Shown here piece after piece: positions 52,856 through 61,488 of a DNA stretch of 64,000 nucleotides. Every line of letters starts with the position of its first letter. The stretch's first letter is position 1. A model generated the notes under the pieces. The model saw nothing but the letters and a program-made list of their open reading frames with translations, did no database searches and was not told where the DNA came from. A program made the translations under genes and the position numbers. Source of the stretch: Panonychus citri (lineage: Eukaryota; Arthropoda; Arachnida; Trombidiformes; Tetranychidae); contig NW_026515546.1 in NCBI RefSeq assembly GCF_014898815.1, forward strand, positions 1,474,501 through 1,538,500. Reading direction: 5' to 3'.

Positions 52856-53326
52856 ATGTCGGACCTTAAACCTAATGAGAGTTTTCCTGTGTTCTTTTTT
52901 ATGACCAAAAATTTTAATTTAGTGGAAAAGCATCTTATAAATGTGATTGCTAAACCTAATGGACGACCCGTTTCTGATATATTGGAATTTAGAGTTGAGG
53001 ATTATGGTGATTATTACCGAATTGAGCTGTTAATAACCAGAGATTTTAGATTGGCTTTATGTGAAAGTGAAATGTTAATCTTCGTAATAAGAGAAGTATG
53101 TGCGGTTTATGATAAGATTTGCCCTGAGGCTGTGAAGATGCTCTTGTGCTCGAGGATACCTAAATTTCAGCGTGAAAAAGTGTTGGTTGAATATTTTAAT
53201 ATTGGTCTGAGAGAGATTTATGTAAATGTTCCAGATGATTTAATATTGAGAAAAAGACTGGAGCTTGAATCGTTTCCTTTTGGTAAACAAAGAGTTGTGA
53301 TGAAAACCGGAAATGGTAAACAATAA
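52856..53326 (+). CDS. Unknown 156-aa protein within the inserted block
   Basis: Single-exon open frame from ATG (52856) to TAA, 156 aa, with normal amino-acid composition and no repeats. This separates it from the microsatellite-driven frames elsewhere. It is rich in Leu, Glu, Arg and Val, with no signal peptide or membrane segment. Visible blocks include FFMTKNFNLVEKHLI, LEFRVEDYGDYYRIELL and VREVCAVYDKICPEAVK-like helical sequence (the actual residues start IREVC). I recognise no family. It sits in the block that broke the receptor pseudogene, so it may be a captured gene, a retrocopy or part of a mobile element. No poly(A) tail or repeats confirm any of these. Confidence 0.5.
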   Translation: MSDLKPNESFPVFFFMTKNFNLVEKHLINVIAKPNGRPVSDILEFRVEDYGDYYRIELLITRDFRLALCESEMLIFVIREVCAVYDKICPEAVKMLLCSRIPKFQREKVLVEYFNIGLREIYVNVPDDLILRKRLELESFPFGKQRVVMKTGNGKQ

Positions 53327-53345
53327 GGGTTTAAATTAGAAGCTG

Positions 53346-53655
53346 ATGAAACCCAAATTACTTTAAAAAGAAATATCAACATAATGAGAAGCTTTTTTTC
53401 TCCCTCACTCGTTTTTTCTCTCTCTCTTCTACCTTTTCTACCTTTTTTGTCTCTTTTTTCTTCTTCTTCTCTGTCTTCATTTTCTCTTTCAACAGGTTTT
53501 GGGTTCTCATCTCATTATCTTTAACAATTGATTCGGTTCAACATGATGATCACCAGAATATTTTTCTAATCTTCTTCATCTTCTGTTTCAAATCCATAAT
53601 CTCTCTGTGTATAGAAAAGTAAACAGAAGAAAAAAATTCTATTCTTTTCATCATA

Positions 53656-53699
<44 letters not shown>

Positions 53700-53812
53700 G
53701 TTTAACTATTGATTGTTTCTTCAATTATCTCTTACATTCCATCATCATGACTTATTATTTTTTTCTGTGTTCTCACTCTTGATTCAGTTCATCACAATTC
53801 TGAACATCTTCG
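53346..53812. repeat. Second copy of the 47.8-48.3 kb segment
   Basis: Same-orientation copy of 47840-48305 carrying indels. A CT run at 53659-53695 is much longer than its counterpart near 48180, so the microsatellite has expanded in this copy. Confidence 0.88.
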
Positions 53813-53970
53813 AACTGTACTGCGTTCAGTAATCTCCTAGTACTTCATCATGCAGGAACTGAAGTTCACAGTCGTTTAAGTAACAATTAAACCAACCGAA
53901 AAATTCTGATTGATTTCTAATAACATAATTAATTACAATCAGTTGATGGACATTCGTCAAGTTAATGGGG

Positions 53971-54427
53971 AGTTAATCAATTGGTAAATCAAAAATTCTG
54001 TCAACAAACTAATTGTACTGAAGATTACACAAAATTGGAATTAAACAAAATGTTGGAAATAAACTTTGTAAACAATTAACTTGTCGCTTTATTCATTTAT
54101 TAATTTTCTCAATAAAACAGTAAAATTAACTGTTGAGAAAATCAATCTTCATCTTGAGCATGATAGTTACTGTCTAGTTGAATGATGATATAACCCAATT
54201 AGTTGATCATTTGAAGACAATTAAGTTAAGGAAAAGTTGAATAATCAGTGAAAATGTTGATTAAATTGAAAAACCGTCTAACTAATTACATTGAATCCAA
54301 TGTGATCTCCGAAGGATATTTAATATCGTTAGTTGAACGGTTGGAAAGTTCAGGTCACACATTCAATTCGTGCAATCGAGGCTACAAACAATCAACTAAA
54401 TTGTCAACTTATCAACACACTTGGCAC
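53971..54427 (+). repeat. Tandem duplication unit, right copy
   Basis: Partner of 52203-52641. It ends inside the first exon of the complete receptor that starts at 54254. An AATAAA at 54111-54116 corresponds to the one at 52327-52332. Confidence 0.92.
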
Positions 54428-55730
54428 GTAATTAATCATCTTTGGTATTTTGTCGTTTGCACTCGATCGATAATCTTGATGAATTCGGACAATCCCCTGG
54501 ACTCTTTGTACCTTGGTGACTTTTTCAGTTCCACTCCGGGTAAAAATTTTCTCCATGCGAACTTGATTGTTTACTATTTACTATTTTTCTCCTCACGAGC
54601 AGCAGTTCACATTAAAGAATCGAGTAGACCAATGTTGATGTTTCAGTTTTTCGATCAGATCAAATATAAAGGGTTCGATTCTGCTAACCAATTATTATCA
54701 TCGACAAACTATTTCACATGGAGGATTTATCTCTATATTGCATTGAAGTTTTACTTCATCGGAATCCCCACCGTGGCTTTATCGTTGTTCATTCTTTGCC
54801 TTGTTTTCGCACTCGAAAACCCGTCGCTCTATTTGTCGGTTTACCATTTTCTCTGGTACTTTTTCTGGTTACTTCTAATTACTGGTCCACTTTGTTTCAA
54901 TGTTTTCGTCCTTTTCTGGTACTACACTCATACAATGTGTCTGGTTCCTTACCTTTTCCTTGCGTTTTCTGATATCAACGAAACGGGTACGATGTTAAAT
55001 GGACTTTCAGACCCACGGGAATTAGCGGATCAATTGAAAACCATTCGAACTTATTTGAAGAGACAAAATCGTCTTCTTAATTTACTGAAAATTTACAATG
55101 TCGACATTTCGACGACCATGTGGACTGGTTATTTGATCTCTTGTTTCCTTGCCGATTTCAGCCTGTTCATGGGACTTTTTGTCGATTCGGGTTCTTTTAC
55201 CATGAATGTGATCAGTTTATCGCTCGCAATAACCGCTTTCTCAAACTTATTTTTACTTCATTTTTCTGGTCTTTTAGTTAACAATAAGGTTAGTTGATTG
55301 TTTGAAATTATCATGTTAATGATTAGTATTAATTGATTCATTTCCATGGTACTTTATTCAGATTATGAGTATTCAGGAAAATAATTTCAATCTTCAGGCT
55401 CGAGGAGTGAATATTTTCCCAAAATCGATATCAATTTGGGTAAGATTTAAATTAGTTAATTGTTTCATCTTTAATTATGGTCAATTTGATCAACTTTTTT
55501 GTCGATTTACCAATTTCCAGATCAATTCGACTCAAGAACGAATCGAAAATGGTGAAATCGGAGTTACAATTTGTCATATTTTCGCAGCTACTCAATCATC
55601 GTTACTTTATGTAAGTTTTTAATTGTCGAGATAATTTGACTTGATTAACTAATTGTTTCTTACATTTCAGTCAATCCTTGAAAATAGTGGCATTTTCATG
55701 ATGTTTGTTGCTAATTTTAAAAAGAGTTGA
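54254..55730 (+). CDS. Gustatory-receptor-like chemoreceptor, copy 2
   Basis: Paralogue of the receptor at 50748. Exons 54254-55288, 55362-55439, 55521-55610 and 55671-55730 join at three phase-0 introns to give 420 aa. Several blocks are shared at high identity with copy 1, such as NPLDSLYLGDFFSSTPGKNF and LVFALENPSLYLSVYHFLWY. The region between membrane segments around residues 255-290 has diverged. The last exons encode QARGVNIFPKSISIW, INSTQERIENGEIGVTICH and an ending MMFVANFKKS. The DNA encoding LCLVFALENPSLYLSVYHF is nearly identical in both genes although the flanks differ, which suggests local conversion or strong constraint. The first 58 codons match the broken copy at 52468. Confidence 0.83.
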
Positions 55731-56168
55731 TTACTGATCATATTGTAATCGAGAAGAAAATTTCTTCCATTAATTGTTGGATTGATTGATAACGAAACGT
55801 AATTGATTGATTAAACTTTTAATTTCTTCCAAATTTATTGCTTAATTTTTTGTTCATCAATTAATCACCTTTGAGGTGACAATTACATTTAAAGTATATC
55901 AATAGTGATAAATGTTCATTTTTGGTTAGTTAACAAAATGTTTTTATCGTGATTGAAACAATTAACGGTTAATTGTGATGATTATAATTTCCTTAATTTT
56001 ATTCAGCTAAAAATAACAGAGTTTCAGGTTAATTAATTTGGGCTGATGATTAAACAAAAAGATGGTTCAAGGTGATTGATATTTGTGAGTATTGATTAAT
56101 TGTAGAAAATGATCATTTAATTGTACTTTTGGATTTTTAATTGTTCATCTTTGGATCATTTCTGTTAA
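55731..56168. other. Intergenic spacer
   Basis: AT-rich spacer between convergent genes. It should hold the 3' ends of receptor copy 2 and of the minus-strand Pro-rich gene. Nothing else seen. Confidence 0.5.
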
Positions 56169-57251
56169 TTAATCCCAACTATCTTTCATCATCATCATCG
56201 GAGTCATTTTTTGCTCTTCAACGACAATATAAAGTACCTTTTGTTTACCTGACCCACAACCTTTATTATTGCACTTTGAGTTTCCGGTTGGACTTGGCGC
56301 GCCCCAGCCTGATGATGGGACAGGAGCGGGTGATGGGGCTGGAGCTGGACTACCCCAGCCCATTGACGGAGCCAAGATCATCATTGGAGGTGGTGATGGT
56401 GGGGGACGAGCTGGTGCTGGTGCTGGAGCCCAGCCCATCATGATTGCAGGGATTGGTGCAGGTGCTGGTATTGGAGCTGGGGCTGGGACTGGGGCTGGAC
56501 TAGGAGCCCAACCCATGATCATCATAGCGGGTGGAGAGACAGGTGAAGGGACGGGTGAAGGGGTCGGCATTGACCAGCCCATTGGTGGTATTGATGGCGG
56601 TATTTGAACTCGAGGTGGCATTGGTTGCCACCCATTTGTTACGATGGGCATAGTTGCCACTGGAGCTGGAACGGGAACAGGAGCGGGAGCGGGTATAACT
56701 GATGGACCCCAACCTGAATTTATTGGTGGCATTGTGATTATTTGAGCGGGTGGAGCTGGTATTGGTACTGGTGCTGGTGCTGGTACTGGTGTTGGTGTTG
56801 GTACTGGAACAGGAACTGGTACTGGGACGGGTACTGGGACCTGAGCTGGTGCAGTTGATGGTAATGTCATTGTCCAGCTTCCCGAATTAGTAATCATTGT
56901 CATTGTGGGCTGACTACCCCAAGCCATGGGTGTCGGAAGGGAAACTGGCGATGGAGCAACACCCGCGGATGGACATGATGATCTCATTGTATCACACGCA
57001 CAGGACGAAGCTGTCGCAGCACATGGACAACTGGCCGGAGCACTTTGTTTTACCATTCGAAATGAGGCCTGAGGCTGAACTATTCTGATCGGGATAGCTT
57101 TCTGTTCAGAGTTAAGTGATCCTGATGATGGACATGAACGACAACTACTCGACATTGAACCTTTGCTGAAAAAAAATCCCGTCGTCACATAAAATAACAT
57201 CAACAGTGTTAATAAAGGTAATAAAGAACATGTTAAACCGTTTGAAATCAT
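56169..57251 (-). CDS. Secreted proline/alanine-rich repetitive protein
   Basis: Single-exon 360-aa open frame with a hydrophobic N-terminus (LLPLLTLLMLFYVTTGFFF) that should act as a signal peptide or membrane anchor. A cysteine-bearing segment follows (CRSCPSS, then SCPCAATASSCACDT). The long central region is built from PVPVPVP, PAPAPVP and PTPTPVP runs, punctuated by recurring MGWAP/GWGSP/GWGP blocks. The C-terminus turns polar (NSKCNNKGCGSGKQK, then EEQKMTP). The region is much more GC-rich than its surroundings, which fits Pro/Ala/Gly codons. Regular Trp-Gly punctuation of Pro/Ala runs suggests an extracellular structural protein (cuticle, silk or glue type), but that is inference and I recognise no named family. 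The opposite strand is open as Gly/Ala-rich only as a shadow. Confidence 0.72.
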   Translation of the reverse strand: MISNGLTCSLLPLLTLLMLFYVTTGFFFSKGSMSSSCRSCPSSGSLNSEQKAIPIRIVQPQASFRMVKQSAPASCPCAATASSCACDTMRSSCPSAGVAPSPVSLPTPMAWGSQPTMTMITNSGSWTMTLPSTAPAQVPVPVPVPVPVPVPTPTPVPAPAPVPIPAPPAQIITMPPINSGWGPSVIPAPAPVPVPAPVATMPIVTNGWQPMPPRVQIPPSIPPMGWSMPTPSPVPSPVSPPAMMIMGWAPSPAPVPAPAPIPAPAPIPAIMMGWAPAPAPARPPPSPPPMMILAPSMGWGSPAPAPSPAPVPSSGWGAPSPTGNSKCNNKGCGSGKQKVLYIVVEEQKMTPMMMMKDSWD

Positions 57252-57725
57252 TTAATATATTAATTGCAATCAACATATTACAATTAACTGAATCTCATCA
57301 ACACATTAGATGAATTAAATTAAAACTAAATCATAAATCTCATGAAAATAGTGACTGATTTCATCTCTCGATTCACAATATTTTTCTTACATCTCAATGA
57401 TTCAATTGTTAATCATTACAATCAAAAGATTGTTATTAATAGTTAAAAATTACAATGTGTTAATCACAGTGAATCGGTAGACTTAATTTAGAAATCTTAA
57501 TTTCTAAATTAAGTTATTCTGAGAAATTAAGAGTGAATCGATTTCATCAATTAATATAAATCAGTCTGGTTCCTTTTCCGTAATCATAAGTATAATGGTT
57601 GAAGATTTGGCGGAATTACAATTAATTGTCGATTCGAATTGACTTTAAATTGATTAGTTTCTATTTGGAGGTTAATTGTGATTGTAGAGGATGAAAAATC
57701 AACTGATTCTTCATCTGAATTAAAG
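57252..57725. other. Intergenic spacer with hairpin
   Basis: AT-rich spacer upstream of the Pro-rich gene. Apart from the inverted repeat at 57481-57514, nothing is seen. Confidence 0.5.
57481..57514. repeat. Perfect 15-bp inverted repeat
   Basis: ACTTAATTTAGAAAT (57481-57495) and its exact reverse complement (57500-57514) flank a 4-base loop CTTA. As RNA it would form a stable AU hairpin. It lies between the two minus-strand genes, possibly in the 3' UTR of the acidic-protein gene. Confidence 0.8.
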
Positions 57726-58238
57726 TTAATTGTTGGTAATCAATTTCTCTTCAATTTTCTTTTCTTCCTCTTTACTTTTTGTCCCATGAAAAACTTTTCG
57801 AGCTTCAGCTCGAAGTTTGGCCTTTTCTCGTCGGTAAAAGATGTAATCATCTTCATCAGAATCGATCTGAAAAGTAAAATCATCATCACTTGTATCGGGT
57901 GAACCATACAAATAGAAAGTATCAGTATCACTTTCACCCGAATCAGTTGAATGATCTGAACTCATTTCACTTAACTCTGAATGAGATTCATATTTTTCCA
58001 GGGCATCTGATTGTTCATTTGACTTCATTGATTGAGACTTTGGTGAACAATCAATTGATTCCAAACGATTATCAGCTAAAGCAGTCAAGAACTTCAAATA
58101 ACCCGAATGAACAGATTCTGAGTCTCTAAATTCAGTTTCATCTGATTTATCTGTTACTGGAGTTGATCCAATAAAGTCACCAGTTGATTTAGCTGCTGAT
58201 TCCAAGTTTGCATCAATCATTGATGAAGAGATTGACAT
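57726..58238 (-). CDS. Acidic, Ser/Asp/Glu-rich protein, probably disordered
   Basis: Single-exon open frame of 170 aa from ATG at 58238. It is rich in Ser, Asp, Glu and Lys and has no signal peptide or membrane segment. The central region has SEMSSDHSTDSGESDTDTF and an acidic patch FQIDSDEDDYIF. The C-terminus is charged and helical (YRREKAKLRAEARKVF, then KEEEKKIEEK). The mixture is not microsatellite-driven, so the frame is probably coding. I recognise no family. A nuclear or chaperone-like acidic protein is possible but unproven. Confidence 0.6.
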   Translation of the reverse strand: MSISSSMIDANLESAAKSTGDFIGSTPVTDKSDETEFRDSESVHSGYLKFLTALADNRLESIDCSPKSQSMKSNEQSDALEKYESHSELSEMSSDHSTDSGESDTDTFYLYGSPDTSDDDFTFQIDSDEDDYIFYRREKAKLRAEARKVFHGTKSKEEEKKIEEKLITNN

Positions 58239-58529
58239 TTTGACAACAATTTAAAAGTAAACAATAGCTTAAGAAACAATCAATAGATTAGTAAACATGT
58301 AAAATTAATAATATCCTCAATACATATTGATTGTTCACAGACAATCAAAGGGATGATACTTTGATGAACTACTAATACAAAGCAAAAAATCAAGTTACCA
58401 GGATTCTAACTTGAACAAAATTTTCCATCACAACTAATTATGTTTGTGAGTTTAATGATTGACAAAATTACCGAGAAATTTGATATTATTAAAATGTTAT
58501 TAGTAGAAAAGTGATCAACTTTAATGGTC

Positions 58530-58640
58530 AATTTTGCTCAGTGGACAGGAAGGTGATTGAAGTTCACCGTCGTGTGTCATGATTATTTAGGATATAAAGG
58601 ATTCCCCAGTCAGCTGATTGTGTCGATAAGTCATTGAACG
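58530..58640 (-). pseudogene. Decayed 3' fragment of the 59762-60148 gene
   Basis: About 110 bp resembles the 3' end and flank of the gene at 59762-60148. On the minus strand it still reads GILYIL and SITFLSTE in the matching order, but a TGA and indels interrupt it between these blocks. The flank (GGTCAATTTT/GGTCAATTTA) is also shared. It looks like the remnant of a tandem copy, now in the 3' region of the CPYC gene. Confidence 0.7.
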
Positions 58641-58708
58641 ATTCGGCCCAAGAGATTCTTACAGGTTCTCGTGTGGCCTTTGGTCATACACTTTGCGATT
58701 TCGCCAAG

Positions 58709-59147
58709 TTAATATCTACGAACAGGACAAGTGGGTGGTAACCAAATTCCATCTATTCCTACTAGCGAGTGTTTATACTTTTTCAATACTCGATATTGGA
58801 GGTCACAATAGGGACACTTGTATTCGTACGAACCTCTGGGATAGCGTTTCCGTTCGGCTTCTAGTAATTCTTCCTTAGTTCTGATCTGATCGGGCCTTAC
58901 ATACATGCAAAGTGGATCGACTTTTACTAAAAACTTGGGAGTCCCATCTCTCTCCGCTATTCTGCAGATTTTAGCAGGGATCAAAGTTTCAAGATCTGGA
59001 CATGAATCTTCATGAATTTCCATGGGTGTTTCCTAGTCAATGGAATAGTAAATGAAAATATAATAATCGTATTGGTGACAGTTTTTGGCGACACAAACTT
59101 ACCTTTGATGTTGACCCTTCATCTTTGACTTTTCCTACTCTTGACAT
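58709..59147 (-). CDS. Small protein with CPYC motif, function unknown
   Basis: Exon 1 (59147-59103) encodes MSRVGKVKDEGSTSK and joins in phase 0 across a 70-bp intron to exon 2 (59032-58709), giving 122 aa. The protein is basic and hydrophilic. Its C-terminal part contains YECPYC-like sequence (actual residues YKCPYCDLQYRVLKKYKHS) and ends PPTCPVRRY. One CxxC pair plus a later Cys and His could bind zinc, but a full four-ligand ribbon is not evident. No signal peptide. I do not recognise the family. The clean splice sites and matching phase support the gene model. A relic of the neighbouring gene family lies just downstream. Confidence 0.68.
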
Positions 59148-59761
59148 TGGCACAAAAGAAAATAGAAAACTATTAGTTCAAACGATTGAAATTAAGTATT
59201 GAACTCGATCAAATTAAGAAATTGAAGCGATAACAACAATTTAAAACCGATGGATTAGTGAGTTAATCCTAATTCTTGGTCTGGATTATTTCCTTAATCA
59301 GGTGGAGTAGAAAAGTTCAATTACTGTTCTATGTAAAATTCCCATAGACCGTGGCTCCATCTTCCAAATTGCAACTAGATCCCATTCTTTTAATTAGAAT
59401 AACTTTTTTTCTCAATTAAATTTAATCAAATAAGTTCCAAGTTTTAATAATTGCAATCAATATTTTTAATTTAATTTCTGACTATCTAGAGGATTAGGAT
59501 AAGTTTAGTTCTTTTTTTTAATCGAAATCACTTTCTGATTTTAACCCTTTCGATTTGCCCGCTCGTACAAAAAATCAGTTTTATTTTACTTAATTTAGTT
59601 ATTAGTTGATTGTAATCGTAATTACCATTAGATTTGTTTGGTAATAAGATTGAGGAGAAATGAAAACTTTTTATAATCATCCTTATGATTCTTGAAAAGT
59701 GATTAAACTTTATTGGTCAATTTAAACACTTTGTTAATTGTTCAATGGTCAGTTTGAGTGT
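59148..59761. other. Intergenic spacer
   Basis: Spacer between the CPYC gene and the unknown 128-aa gene, both on the minus strand. It should hold the promoter of the former and the 3' UTR of the latter. No open frame is supported. Confidence 0.5.
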
Positions 59762-60148
59762 TTACTCGGTGGACAGGAAGGGGATTGAGGCTCTCCATTG
59801 GGTGGCATGATTAAGGATATAAAGGATTCCACCATCGGCTAATCCGGTTACTGCTGATAAATTGCAGCCAAATTCCCGTCGAAGGTGATTAACTAATGAA
59901 AGAGCTGCTACTTTACATCCGGTGGTGAATTTAATTGTTATGTCACTTCCGCCAAAGCTACTGGTTGTTTCTTCACGATTTTTCAATGCTCGGTCACTTT
60001 TGCTCTCGAAATTTGTACCAATTTCGTTGTCAAATTTGATTCCGCTCTCGTCAAGATACTTGATTATTTCACTTGAAGCATCATCATGATTAATGATTAT
60101 CTTCACACAAATATTATCGCATGTTGAATAGATTGTTATTAATCCCAT
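59762..60148 (-). CDS. Unknown 128-aa protein, member of a local family
   Basis: Single-exon frame from ATG at 60148 to TAA at 59762, 128 aa, with ordinary composition. The N-terminal half is polar (NICVKIIINHDDASSEI, then an acidic/Asn stretch). The C-terminal half is more structured, with FTTGCKVAALSLVNHLRREF then LADGGILYILNHA. No signal peptide or membrane segment. A decayed copy of its 3' end lies 1.1 kb downstream at 58530-58640, which supports a real gene that has duplicated. I recognise no domain. It could have upstream exons that I did not detect. Confidence 0.6.
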   Translation of the reverse strand: MGLITIYSTCDNICVKIIINHDDASSEIIKYLDESGIKFDNEIGTNFESKSDRALKNREETTSSFGGSDITIKFTTGCKVAALSLVNHLRREFGCNLSAVTGLADGGILYILNHATQWRASIPFLSTE

Positions 60149-61488
60149 GATTGTATTGATTGTTGTGGATTATCACCCAATTAAGAATCGACAAAATCAA
60201 CGAGTTGAATTGAACTTTTTTTTTTCACTGATTACAATTTAGATTGTGTTGTGATTGTTACTCTGTTGAAAGGAAAAGGTTTTGTGTTGATTGTTAAATT
60301 TAAACCAGCGGATTTTATATCACAATCAAGTTAACTAAATTAAAGTTACTCGGAAAAGAAGTGATTTATTTTTAGATTGACTTTTATTACCAGAGCCAAA
60401 AAACTGTCAAACTGTTGTTTACAAACAAGAATCAGTAAATTGTGATCAACAAACTACTCAACTATTGTAAAAATCAACATAACAATTAAACAATCACACG
60501 GATTTTTAAATTGTTTCAACTGGAAAACCCTCTAATTAGTCAGTTTCAATTAAATTAATCTGTTGTTCATTTTCAAATGAATTAAAAAACTTTAAAGTTT
60601 AAATTATTTGTCAAACAATTAACATTAAGATATTTGACAATTTAATCTTATTAACTGATCTCAATTTTTAATTGTTGATAAGTAATATTCAAGTTAATCA
60701 ATTGCGTATATTACTAATAATCGTCAATTATAGTTAACTAAATCAAAGTGAATCTTGATTGAAAGTTGCAAGAAATTTTTAGATTCAATTGATTAAATTG
60801 CCACTTGACTATGTTAATTAACATCAAATTGTAGCAATTAAAGTGATGATGATGATTACTGTTTGTTGTGTAAATTGTTGCCAAATGGATCACATTCAAA
60901 TTACTAAATTAGTTAATTTACATTGAAAAGTTTCATAATAAAAGTGATCATTATGTTAATCATTTTGCAACAAAGTTAACCAACAGTTAATTAAAATTAA
61001 GTAGAAAGTGGAAAAGTTAATTAACTGGATCAAAAAAAGAGAGATCAAGTCAATTATAAAACTTTCGGCTTAATTGTTTGCCAATGTTAGTAAGAGAATA
61101 GGGTAATCACTGTTTCTAAATTAGTAAATTGTTGTAAACAATAATCAAATTTAGCTTTTGTTTTTGTTTTCAGTTATAATTAAAACTGAGTAAAAAATAG
61201 CGTAACAATTTCATTCAGAAACAATTAATTAATCTCAATATAAACTTAATCAAGTTCACGGTTTCAAGTGTGACAATTGTTACTTTTATATTCTGTTGTT
61301 AATTGTTACGATTTCTGAATAATATTGAATTTATTTCACATGTATGATTACGGGATAAAAAAATCGATACTTTATAAATTTAAATCCGTTGGATTTGCTT
61401 CATTTTTGTAAATTTACAAAGAAAACCACTTTGGTCCATCATAATTTTTGATAAATAGTAACCAATTTGATTGTAATTAAAACTGTAA
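60149..61488. other. Intergenic AT-rich spacer
   Basis: Very AT-rich, dominated by TTAATTG/CAATTAA variants. It contains the promoter of the 128-aa gene and the 3' UTR of the dynein gene. No gene seen. Confidence 0.55.

Larger units (their letters stand above)
52642..53815. other. Foreign block replacing the centre of a receptor gene
   Basis: About 1.17 kb without receptor homology lies between the two ends of the broken receptor. It comprises 0.2 kb of unique sequence, a 156-codon open frame (52856-53326) and a 0.46 kb copy of 47840-48305 (53346-53812). I see no terminal inverted repeats, long terminal repeats or clear target-site duplication. Confidence 0.75.
52468..53960 (+). pseudogene. 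Gustatory-receptor-like pseudogene, centre replaced
   Basis: The first 58 codons (52468-52641) are almost identical to those of the receptor starting at 54254. Homology then stops, and the frame soon ends at 52705-52707. Receptor sequence resumes at about 53816 with the end of the first large exon, nearly identical to copy 1 at 51718-51866. The splice donor there has changed from CGT|GTAAGT to CGT|TTAAGT. The start of the next exon is present (to about 53960), but the rest of the 3' exons is deleted up to 53971. About 0.95 kb of receptor coding sequence is missing, replaced by 52642-53815. The N-terminus resembles copy 2 and the C-terminus copy 1, as expected of a middle unit in a tandem array. 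Confidence 0.85.

Noticed and set aside
56269..56607. Gly/Ala-rich plus-strand frame
   Set aside because: Reverse complement of Pro/Ala codons in the secreted repetitive protein.
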